Assembly: GCA_964489835.1 (NCBI GenBank)
Contig: CAZBBC010000002.1
Coordinates: forward strand, 1 to 64,000
Length of the DNA: 64,000 nt
Reading direction: 5' to 3'
DNA from: CAZBBC01 sp964489835
Lineage (GTDB): Bacteria; Calditrichota; Calditrichia; JAJRVZ01
In this document: positions 17,898 to 26,008 of the stretch, piece after piece
Position numbering within the stretch: the stretch's first letter is position 1
How the letters are laid out: the number at the start of each line of letters is the position of its first letter
Program-made: the position numbers and the translations under genes
The notes under the pieces: model-generated
The model's input: the letters and a program-made list of their open reading frames with translations, nothing else
Told to the model about the DNA's origin: nothing
Database searches by the model: none

Positions 17898-20471
17898 ATG
17901 AAGAAATCAATACTAAACACAATCTTGATAAATTTGTTTTTAGTTCTGGTAAGTAGTTCTTTTTTGCAATGTTCACAAAAAGAAAAATCACAAATTTCAG
18001 AAGAAGAATGGACTTCTTTGCCCGCAGATGGTCCGTATTTATCAGCTTATGAGCGTATTATTTGCAGTTCCGGAGCAACAAAATCCGAATTATATGCGGC
18101 GAGTAATTTTCAAAAACTGTTCAAAGAGTTTACTGGAATAGAATTGGCCATCGATAGAACCTATTCCCAAAGCGGCAAAATCATTTTAATAGGCGCTGAA
18201 GCGGTTGCCGCCGCCGGTCTTCAGGTAAACATGGAAAAGCTGGGCGAAGAAGGGTTTAATATTGATATTGCTAGGGATAAGTTAGCAATTTATGGAGGCC
18301 GTCCTCGTGGTACACTCTATGGGGTTTATGAGTTTTTTGAGCAATATTGCGGTGTACGTTACTTGACTCATGATCACACTTTTTATCCGATGGAGGGGAG
18401 AGATAAGGACTTTAGAATTAAAGGACATAACTATAGCTATGTACCTCCATTTGCTTTCCGCTGGTCTTATTATGGTGAAACGAATCGTAATCCAGCTTTT
18501 GCTGCGCAATTACGTACAAATACGGTTAGTGGCACGGAAGAACTCGGTGGAATTACCGGATATAAACTGGTGGGCCATAATGTGGCTTATCTTGTTCCGC
18601 CTGCTATCTACGGTAAGGAACATCCTGAATATTATGCTTTGGTGAATGGGCGGCGTGTGTTAGATATGCATGGGGGCGGACCGCAGTTGTGTATGACAAA
18701 CCCGGAAGTGCTTGAAATTGTCATTAAGGCCACACTGGATGCGGTTGATAAAAATCCGACACTAAAGAATTTCAATGTTGCCCATATGGATAATGTCAAC
18801 TACTGTACCTGCGAATCATGTGCGGCCATTGATGCACGCGAAGAATCCCATGCGGGCGCAACACTTTCTTTTGTTAATGCTGTAGCGGAACGTATCGAAA
18901 AAACACATCCCGAGGTATTAATCGGTACCTATGCTTACCAATACACCCGCAAGCCCCCAAAAACAATCCATGCACGCGACAATGTGTTGATTCAGTTGTG
19001 CAGCATAGAATGCTGTGACTTTCATGCTATTGACGATCAATCTTGTCCATTGAACAAAGAATTCTGTGAAGACATGGATGGCTGGAAGAAGAAGGCTGAT
19101 AATATTTTTATCTGGCATTACAATACGAATTTCAGGGGCTACCTGCTTCCTTTTCCAAACTTGCGCAGTATCGGGAAAAGTGTAGAATATTTTGCGAATA
19201 ACAACGGGCGCGGTGTATTCATGCAGGCGGCTGGCAACGGTTTTTCCACGGAATTGAGTGATCTGCGCAACTATGTGATGTCACGCTGCCTATGGAAACC
19301 AGGCCGGGACAGCTGGCAGGAAGCGATGGCGTTTTGCCGTATGCATTATGCTGAATCCGCCCAGCCGATTATCGATTACCTGACTTACTATCACGATCTC
19401 ATTGATAAACAGGGCCGGCATCCTGATTGCTTTACCACCGAAGCTTCACTATGCCTCGACCCTGAAACTGTGAGGCGAATTGATGAATACTTCGCTGATG
19501 CGCTGGCTATGGCGCAATCCGAAGAAGTACGTTCACGCGTTGAAAAGGCATCGCTTTGCGCCTATCGAGCCAATCTCAGTGTCGCTACCATGGATTTGAA
19601 GTATAAGAGTGGTGTCTGTAAACCTTATCTGAAAGGTGTTGATGTTAACCTGCTCGAACGCTATGCAGAATTATGTGCGAAGTATAACGTAAGTATGGAT
19701 AATGAGCAAACAGGAATCGATACGTATCTGAATAATATGCGCCAAATTTATGTCGGTATGCCCGCGGTTTGTCTGGAAAATGATACCTGGCGGGTGCTTG
19801 TATTGCCGGAAAGCAATGCAAAGTTGGTTGAGATGACCTATAAGCCTACTGGCCGTGATGTGATACAACCAGCCCGATCGCTGGATCGTTTTCGTTATGA
19901 GGATTGGGTACGACAGGGCGATGGTCCAAAAGCAGATGGTATTATGGCCTATACAGTGATTGAGAAGAGCCCTACAAAAGTGGTGGTAGTGGTCACGGCA
20001 AATGATGGTGCGCGGATTGAGCGCAGGATTAGCCTAGTAGGCAATGCGATTCATTTTGAGACGGTACTAAAAGCGAAAGAAGCGCGGATGTTCGATTTTT
20101 TTGTGCATCCTGAATATGATGCGGGCTCGGGCTCGGAGGATCCGGAAGAAATAAGTATTTATGTGAAAGCTGCGGAATGGCTGCATGCAAACCAAGGATG
20201 GGTAAAAGCCAAACCAACAGATGCGCAGGGCAAGGTAATCAAGGAAGGTCTTAAAGGTGGCGCCTTTGCTTACTTTAATCAAAAGGCGGGTTTTGGTGTG
20301 GAACAGCGTTTCGAACCAGGCACTTTCGAGGATCTCATGCTTTTCTGGAGCCCTGAACGAATACAGATTAATCTGGAAATGATCCCCACCATCAAAAAGC
20401 TTCAAGCGGGGGAACAGGCTACTTACGCCTATGAAGTGCATTACCTGGACAAAGCGCCAACAACGCTCTGA
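17898..20471 (+). CDS. DUF4838-like large lipoprotein with GH67-type N-terminal fold
   Basis: 857 aa with a signal ending SSSFLQC (Cys25), likely lipid-anchored. After the signal comes an alpha/beta domain like the N-terminal part of alpha-glucuronidases and GH20 enzymes (KIILIGAEA..GRPRGTLYGVYEFFE), then a barrel-like region with YCTCESC, FIWHYNTNF and DLRNYVMSRCLW, matching proteins annotated as DUF4838. The C-terminal 200 residues are beta-rich. RBS AAGGTAG. Such proteins occur in polysaccharide loci and are thought to be glycosidases; a uronic-acid or hexosamine substrate is a guess. Confidence 0.82.
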   Translation: MKKSILNTILINLFLVLVSSSFLQCSQKEKSQISEEEWTSLPADGPYLSAYERIICSSGATKSELYAASNFQKLFKEFTGIELAIDRTYSQSGKIILIGAEAVAAAGLQVNMEKLGEEGFNIDIARDKLAIYGGRPRGTLYGVYEFFEQYCGVRYLTHDHTFYPMEGRDKDFRIKGHNYSYVPPFAFRWSYYGETNRNPAFAAQLRTNTVSGTEELGGITGYKLVGHNVAYLVPPAIYGKEHPEYYALVNGRRVLDMHGGGPQLCMTNPEVLEIVIKATLDAVDKNPTLKNFNVAHMDNVNYCTCESCAAIDAREESHAGATLSFVNAVAERIEKTHPEVLIGTYAYQYTRKPPKTIHARDNVLIQLCSIECCDFHAIDDQSCPLNKEFCEDMDGWKKKADNIFIWHYNTNFRGYLLPFPNLRSIGKSVEYFANNNGRGVFMQAAGNGFSTELSDLRNYVMSRCLWKPGRDSWQEAMAFCRMHYAESAQPIIDYLTYYHDLIDKQGRHPDCFTTEASLCLDPETVRRIDEYFADALAMAQSEEVRSRVEKASLCAYRANLSVATMDLKYKSGVCKPYLKGVDVNLLERYAELCAKYNVSMDNEQTGIDTYLNNMRQIYVGMPAVCLENDTWRVLVLPESNAKLVEMTYKPTGRDVIQPARSLDRFRYEDWVRQGDGPKADGIMAYTVIEKSPTKVVVVVTANDGARIERRISLVGNAIHFETVLKAKEARMFDFFVHPEYDAGSGSEDPEEISIYVKAAEWLHANQGWVKAKPTDAQGKVIKEGLKGGAFAYFNQKAGFGVEQRFEPGTFEDLMLFWSPERIQINLEMIPTIKKLQAGEQATYAYEVHYLDKAPTTL

Positions 20472-20591
20472 AACACCTTCAACAGGTATCGATAGTAAAT
20501 TTTATGCTGTTGGGGGATTAGCAATAACAGATTCAGGTGCCTATGTTTATAGACCGCCAACATACATTTTAATAACCATTCCGGAGGCATG

Positions 20592-21509
20592 ATGTTAAAA
20601 CTGGGTATCATTGGCATGAGCGAAGGAAATGGCCATCCCTATTCGTGGTCATCCATCATCAACGGGGATTTTGAAAGGAATACAATGGCTGGTTGCGGCT
20701 TTGCCGGTATCCCGCTATACCTTGAAGCGAACAGTGATACACTGGGTATCGACGGCGCACAAGTCACCCATGTCTGGACGCAGGATAGAAAAATATCCGA
20801 ACATATTGCCAGGGCTTCACTGATTGAAAAGGTTGTTGATAACGCTGAAGAGATGGTCGGTCAGGTAGATGCGGTATTGCTGGCCCGGGACGATCCTGAA
20901 AATCATGTATCCATCGCTGAACACTTTCTGGATGCCAATATTCCGATTTTCATAGACAAGCCGCTGGCCATTTCCACTAAAGATCTGACCTATTTTGCGG
21001 AGCAGAATGAAAAGGGCAAGCTGTTCATGTCAAGTTCATCGATGCGTTACTCGAGTGAATGCCGTGCCGTAAAGGCGGAGTTGGCATCAATGGGAGAAAT
21101 CGAATTGGCGACCGCGGTCGGAAAGAAAGACTGGGTAAAATATGGTGTTCACATGCTGGAAGCGCTGTTTGCATTGCTGGATGACCCTAAAGTTATATCC
21201 GTACAGCATGTGGGTCAACCAGGAAAGGATATTGTTAATATTAGATTCGAAAACGGTTTACCGGCGACAGTACACTTATGCATGGATATTACACCAACCT
21301 TTCAGATTTCACTATTTTGTAGGGATAACTGGCGACTCATTGAGATAAAAGATTCCTATTCCATGTTCAAAGAAAATCTTGTTGAATTCATCCGCTCGGT
21401 GCGGGAAGGCCGTTCACGATTGCCGTTTGAAAAAACGGAAAATATTATCCGTACATTAATCGGCGCCAAAGAAAGCCTAGAACAGCGGGGAAGGATAATA
21501 AAAATATAA
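20592..21509 (+). CDS. Gfo/Idh/MocA-family oxidoreductase, cytosolic
   Basis: 305 aa, starting MLKLGIIGMSEGNGHPY, a variant of the Rossmann loop in which the usual GCG is replaced. The ATG at 20592 is preferred over the ATG directly before it because GGAGG (20583-20587) is only one base from the first. The family DKP motif is kept (IFIDKPLAIS). The C-terminal domain is short, which is seen in some Gfo/Idh subgroups of sugar loci. No export signal. It likely oxidises or reduces a sugar or cyclitol released by the upstream lipoproteins. Confidence 0.86.
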   Translation: MLKLGIIGMSEGNGHPYSWSSIINGDFERNTMAGCGFAGIPLYLEANSDTLGIDGAQVTHVWTQDRKISEHIARASLIEKVVDNAEEMVGQVDAVLLARDDPENHVSIAEHFLDANIPIFIDKPLAISTKDLTYFAEQNEKGKLFMSSSSMRYSSECRAVKAELASMGEIELATAVGKKDWVKYGVHMLEALFALLDDPKVISVQHVGQPGKDIVNIRFENGLPATVHLCMDITPTFQISLFCRDNWRLIEIKDSYSMFKENLVEFIRSVREGRSRLPFEKTENIIRTLIGAKESLEQRGRIIKI

Positions 21510-21658
21510 CCACAGATAAAAGGCAATTAATAATTAACAATTTAGAATTAAAAATTTGGAGTAAGTAGTAAAAGTCATCAAGAAGTTGACTATATTTATT
21601 TTCATTCTTAATTCGTAATTCTAAATTCATAATTATTTTGTGCGCTCTGTGGTTTTTT
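21508..21658. repeat. Composite inverted repeat, AACCACAGA / TCTGTGGTT arms
   Basis: The 179-base space before the SDR gene starts with AACCACAGAT at 21509 and ends with GTGCGCTCTGTGGTT near 21654. Between them lie AT-rich words repeated in both orientations (AATTTAGAATTAAAAATT against AATTCGTAATTCTAAATT). The right arm is shared with the repeat at 12813-12888. No gene is seen. Confidence 0.72.
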
Positions 21659-21688
21659 AGACTACCAGATAATAGAAGAGGATCAACA

Positions 21689-22465
21689 ATGAATGTTAAA
21701 GAACTACTGAGTTTAAAGGATAAAATTATTCTGGTGACGGGAGGTGCTGGTCTTTACGGCAGGTGTATTGTCGAAGGTTTGGCCGAAGCTGGTGGGACGA
21801 TCGTCACTGCCTCCCGAAATCTGAAAGCGGGAGAAAAAGTAGCCCAAGATTTTTGCGATATAGGATTGGACGTCCATGCGATGCAAGTCGATCAGGCAAA
21901 TCATAAATCGGTTATGGCTCTGAAAGGACAAATTCAGGATAAATATGGACGGTTGAATGTCTTTGTCAATAATGCCGTTAGTCGTCCCATGGAGGGTTAC
22001 AACGCCCCGATTGAACAATTCGCCGAGTCCATGCGTGTCAATGCCACAGGCATGATGGATATTCTGCGTGAAATGGCAGATATTATCGCTCAAGGCGGAG
22101 GAGGGAGTATCATCAATATCAGTTCCATGATGGGCATGTATGGGCCGGATCTGTCAAATTACGAAGGCACAGATCTGGGTGATATGCCGCCGGATTATTT
22201 TTTTCACCGGGGCGGAATAATAAATTTAACGCGTTTCCTGGCACGGATGCTGGCGGATAAAAAAATTCGGGTAAACTGTATCAGTCCCGGGGGATTAGCC
22301 AATAATCAACCGCAACGGTTTGTAGAAAACTATTGTAAAAAAGTTCTCGTGGGCCGGATGGCGAACAAAGATGATATTAAAGGTCTGGTTGTCTTATTAG
22401 CTTCAGAGGCATCGGCTTATATCAACGGTGAAAATATTTTAATGGATGGGGGGATGCATGCCTGA
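21689..22465 (+). CDS. Short-chain dehydrogenase/reductase with Lys-to-Arg change in YxxxK
   Basis: 258 aa, NAD(P)-dependent, cytosolic. Start at ATG 21689 with GAGG about 7 bases upstream. The cofactor motif is TGGAGLYGR at residues 17-25, then NNAVSRP (NNAG-like), and NISSMMGMYG with the catalytic Ser. The catalytic Tyr170 is followed four residues later by Arg174 (YFFHRGGI), where the family has Lys (codon CGG, clearly read). PG-motif CISPGGL follows. The protein otherwise looks intact, resembling gluconate 5-dehydrogenase-type SDRs of sugar-acid loci. The substitution may lower or change activity. Confidence 0.87.
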   Translation: MNVKELLSLKDKIILVTGGAGLYGRCIVEGLAEAGGTIVTASRNLKAGEKVAQDFCDIGLDVHAMQVDQANHKSVMALKGQIQDKYGRLNVFVNNAVSRPMEGYNAPIEQFAESMRVNATGMMDILREMADIIAQGGGGSIINISSMMGMYGPDLSNYEGTDLGDMPPDYFFHRGGIINLTRFLARMLADKKIRVNCISPGGLANNQPQRFVENYCKKVLVGRMANKDDIKGLVVLLASEASAYINGENILMDGGMHA

Positions 22466-22505
22466 AGTCAAGATTAAAAGTCTATTAATATTTTAGGAAC
22501 AGTAA

Positions 22506-25061
22506 ATGAATAAAAAACATTCTTTTATATTTTATCTGATCGTTTTGGTAATATTTTTACCGTTTATGGTTCTTGCCCAGGATTGGAAAGTGAACAGTAA
22601 TTATTGGACTGCAACCGATGCTCTTGGTCGAAAAACACCGAATCAAAGCGAGGTAGGTGTAAAAAAGAGTGATAAATATATTGCAATGTTCTATTGGACC
22701 TGGCATACAGATAATCTGGCAGATTTTTCACCGGTGATGAATATCACGGAAATTCTTTCGCAATTTCCCGATGCAGCAAATGACGCAAATCATGCTGCAT
22801 GGCAAGGGATTTGGGGAGGCGTTTTTTGGTGGGATGAACCACTATTTGGCTACTATAGAACAACTGATGAATGGGTACTGCGAAAACATGCTGAAATGTT
22901 AGCTGACGCCGGCGTTGATGTTGTTTTTTTCGATTGTACCAATGGAAGTTTTACCTGGAAAACATCGTACGTAAAGTTGTTGGAGGTCTGGGATCAGGCA
23001 AGGATAGATGGGGTTAAAACACCTCAAATTGCTTTTTTGCTGCCCTTCGGAGAAACTGATGGCGCCCTGGTTTCTATTAAAGAAATATACAACGATTTAT
23101 ATCAGCCGGGACTGTATCATGATTTATGGTTTATGTGGAAAGGAAAACCGATTATAATGGCATATCCTGAAATATTAAAACCTAAAAATGGTGATACGGC
23201 TGGGATGAAATTTACCGCAAGTTCACCTTTTTCTGCCATTGATGTTACCTGTCCAAGCTGGAGTAATAATATAGGTAATCTCACCTTAAAGCTATTCAAA
23301 TGGAATATATTTTATAGTACAACGGTTTCCGCAACGCCTTTAGCAGAAAAAACTTTTGTTAATTTTTCTGATAATGAACGTCTTTTATTAACTTTTGATA
23401 TTCAACAACCTGGAGAATATCTCTGGCAATTAAGTGACGGTACCGAAACAGTTGGTGTATGGAAATATACCGACAGCACTGATCCGGTCATTAGTTTTTT
23501 TAATGGACAAGTTGTGAGTGGCAATTATGAAAGCAGAATTTATGATGCGGTGGATTCTCTATTTAATCCATTAGCTACCGGGACAACACATGTTCCCGTT
23601 CAAATCACGCCAGGCACAGATGTCGCTTTTGTAGATAGTATTAGGAATTTTTTTACATTTCGTCCCGGGCAGCCGGATTATGTTAATGGCCCTTCCCGTA
23701 ATGATCATTGGGGCTGGCTCGAAAATTATCCACAGCATGGTTATGTTGGTTCACCGAGCGCTGGTTATGAACAGGTTACTGTCGGAGTGGCACAGAATGC
23801 ACGGGATGCCAGTGGCGGGCATTGTTATGCATTTAATGCACCCGGCACCTACGGACGCAGTTACACTCAAAGCAACGGACAGGATTCTCGTCCCGATGCG
23901 TATTTATACGGACTAAATTTTGCAGAACAATGGGACAGAGCCTTTGAACTCGATCCCGAACTGGTTTTTATAACAGGGTGGAATGAATGGATAGCCGGGC
24001 GACATGAAAACTGGCCGCCTTCGGATCCACATAAACCGTTTGCATTTCCTGATCAATATAACTGGGATAAGAGCCGGGATATTGAGCCGGTTAAAGCATG
24101 GGGAAATAAGGGAGATGTCTATTACATTCAATTGGTCAATAACATTCGTAAGTTTAAAGGAATAGATAGACAGGATACCGCATCGGCTGAAAAAACGATT
24201 AATATTAGCGCTCTTGATAGTTGGACAGATGTAAAGCCGGAGTATTGGCATTACAAAGGAAACACATTACATCGTAACCATAAGGGGCAAGGCGATCAAC
24301 TCATTTACAAAAACACTACCGGTCGCAATGATATCGTACTGGCAAAAGTAGCGCGGGACAATCACAATATCTATTTTTATATTGAAACAGCGGAGAATCT
24401 TTCCCCTAAAACTGATCCCAACTGGATGTGTTTGTTTATCGATATTGATCGGGATAAAACCACCGGTTGGGAGGGATATGATTTTCTGATTAACCGTTCA
24501 AGTCCGGGAGATTCAGCGGAAGTGGAGATAAGCCAGAAAGAATGGAACTGGACAAAAGTTGGATCAGCCGCTTATGTCGTTAATGATAAAATACTGGTAT
24601 TGAAAGTGAAACGATCGACTTTGGATCTGCCAAACGATGGGGAATTAGATTTTGAGTTTAAGTGGAGTGATAATAGGCAACAGGACGGCAATATAATGGA
24701 TTTTTATATAAATGGTGATGCAGCGCCTGGCGGAAGGTTTAATTTTGTATATACGACCGGTAATACAACCGGTGTAAGCAAAAACAATGATATACCCGGA
24801 AATTATTCTTTATCACAAAATTATCCTAATCCATTTAATAACGCTACGAAAATTAAATATGAGCTATCTGATGATGGACCTGTTGAATTATCAGTTTATG
24901 ATATTACCGGCAGAAAAATAGAAGTTCTGGTTGATACGATTCAGATTGCAGGAACGCATGATCTACTTTGGTCAGCGGGAAATTTATCCAGTGGTGTTTA
25001 TTTGTTATTCCTCAAGACAAGAGCCGGTTCACTATATAAAAAAATCTTGTTAATAAAATAG
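22506..25061 (+). CDS. T9SS-secreted protein with GH71/99-like barrel, CBM9-like domain and C-terminal sorting tail
   Basis: 851 aa. A signal peptide ends around residue 24 (MVLAQDW). Residues about 50-560 look like a glycosidase TIM barrel of the GH71/GH99 kind (MFYWTWHTDN, GVDVVFFDCTNG, and ITGWNEWIAG, the WNEW signature). A beta-sandwich at about 565-750 resembles CBM9-type domains (YWHYKGNTLHRN..FIDIDRDKTTGWEGYDF). The last 75 residues (LSQNYPNPFNNATKIKYEL to YKKILLIK) are a type A sorting domain for type IX secretion. It is therefore exported through the outer membrane and probably attached to the surface or released. The exact glycosidase family is uncertain. Confidence 0.82.
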   Translation: MNKKHSFIFYLIVLVIFLPFMVLAQDWKVNSNYWTATDALGRKTPNQSEVGVKKSDKYIAMFYWTWHTDNLADFSPVMNITEILSQFPDAANDANHAAWQGIWGGVFWWDEPLFGYYRTTDEWVLRKHAEMLADAGVDVVFFDCTNGSFTWKTSYVKLLEVWDQARIDGVKTPQIAFLLPFGETDGALVSIKEIYNDLYQPGLYHDLWFMWKGKPIIMAYPEILKPKNGDTAGMKFTASSPFSAIDVTCPSWSNNIGNLTLKLFKWNIFYSTTVSATPLAEKTFVNFSDNERLLLTFDIQQPGEYLWQLSDGTETVGVWKYTDSTDPVISFFNGQVVSGNYESRIYDAVDSLFNPLATGTTHVPVQITPGTDVAFVDSIRNFFTFRPGQPDYVNGPSRNDHWGWLENYPQHGYVGSPSAGYEQVTVGVAQNARDASGGHCYAFNAPGTYGRSYTQSNGQDSRPDAYLYGLNFAEQWDRAFELDPELVFITGWNEWIAGRHENWPPSDPHKPFAFPDQYNWDKSRDIEPVKAWGNKGDVYYIQLVNNIRKFKGIDRQDTASAEKTINISALDSWTDVKPEYWHYKGNTLHRNHKGQGDQLIYKNTTGRNDIVLAKVARDNHNIYFYIETAENLSPKTDPNWMCLFIDIDRDKTTGWEGYDFLINRSSPGDSAEVEISQKEWNWTKVGSAAYVVNDKILVLKVKRSTLDLPNDGELDFEFKWSDNRQQDGNIMDFYINGDAAPGGRFNFVYTTGNTTGVSKNNDIPGNYSLSQNYPNPFNNATKIKYELSDDGPVELSVYDITGRKIEVLVDTIQIAGTHDLLWSAGNLSSGVYLLFLKTRAGSLYKKILLIK

Positions 25062-25197
25062 CATAATATGCTACCCTGTGAATTGAAATATTGAAAGGAT
25101 AACAGGATGGACAGGATATAAAAAGAATAATCAAAATTAAGTCAAGGAATTTAGATAAGTGATCTAATTGACTGAGAATTAATAAATTATTATAAAT
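25062..25197. repeat. Non-coding stretch with AGGAT-rich words
   Basis: After the T9SS protein stop. Contains GAAAGGATAACAGGATGGACAGGATA near 25092-25120, short overlapping AGGAT/ACAGGAT words of the type often found as one arm of a dispersed repeat whose other arm is ATCC-rich (ATCCTGG at 25427). No gene is seen. Confidence 0.5.
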
Positions 25198-25424
25198 TTA
25201 ATCCAGTTAATCCAGTTAATCCAGTTAATCCAGTTAATCCAGTTAATCCAGTTAATCCAGTNNNNNNNNNNNNNNNNNNNNNNNNNNNNNNNNNNNNNNN
25301 NNNNNNNNNNNNNNNNNNNNNNNNNNNNNNNNNNNNNNNNNNNNNNNNNNNNNNNNNNNNNTTAATCCAGTTAATCCAGTTAATCCAGTTAATCCAGTTA
25401 ATCCAGTTAATCCAGTTAATCCAG
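25198..25424. repeat. Tandem 9-bp repeat (TTAATCCAG), interrupted by a gap
   Basis: At least seven perfect copies of TTAATCCAG run into the gap at 25262 and seven more run out of it at 25362. The true copy number is unknown because assembly stopped here. The unit reads through in two of three frames but is stopped in the third, and no gene frame continues across it. A repeat longer than the reads is the reason the scaffold broke here. Confidence 0.95.
25262..25361. other. Assembly gap (100 N) inside the tandem repeat
   Basis: Exactly 100 N. Both flanks are the same 9-bp repeat, so linkage across the gap depends only on paired or long-range reads; the sequence to the right differs in composition from that to the left. 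Confidence 0.98.
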
Positions 25425-25913
25425 CTATCCTGGCTCAGTTCTACTTCGGGATGTACGAGTCACAGCCGTACTACTTTAATTCGTCCGGGAAGACGTTCTC
25501 CACGACTATACCGAACACGTATGCCACGATTTATCGCAATCAGACCTGGGACGATTTTCTGATTCCCATCATCAATATGAATGACGGAGAGAAGACGACA
25601 GCTTTGGAATTTCATCAGTCGGATAAACTTAACATCGATCCGCATACGGATTACATGCGGTTCGACGTCAACGAGAGAACGGCCGATCGCGTGTCGGGAG
25701 AAACGCTCAAGAAAGGGCTTCACGACATCCGGGTTCCCGGCCAAGTTCTTTCTCGATTCGTCGTGCGGAATCGCTCACGGTGAAGTGACCTTTGCCGCAC
25801 ATCCTGTCGCGGTCGAGGTGAGGTTCTCTCCGGAGTTTCGTTCGAAACTGACGACCAAAGCGATCTCGCCGGACGACCTTACGATGCAGTATCTGCGAAA
25901 GAAACAACGGTAA
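25425..25913 (+). pseudogene. Gene fragment of unknown function, 5' truncated and frameshifted
   Basis: Frame 2 is open from the edge of the repeat (AILAQFYFGMYESQPYYF) to a stop at 25783, and frame 3 carries a protein-like continuation to a stop at 25913 (HGEVTFAAHPVAVEV to LTMQYLRKKQR). The switch falls near 25765, in GTCGTGCGGAATCGCTCACGG. No start codon context is seen at the left edge, so it is the 3' part of a gene lost to the repeat or gap, broken by a frameshift (or sequencing error). It is visibly richer in G+C than its neighbours. Family not recognised. Confidence 0.6.
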
Positions 25914-26008
25914 GGCGCTTTTATACCGAAGAATCAGGTTGAGGTTCGGATAAGAGTGAAAAATAGAAATCGTTGTGGGGAATAGAAAATATATTGAGGA
26001 GACTCAGA

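Noticed and set aside
25198..25424. CRISPR-like array
   Set aside because: The repeat unit is 9 bases in direct head-to-tail copies with no spacers; it is a simple satellite.
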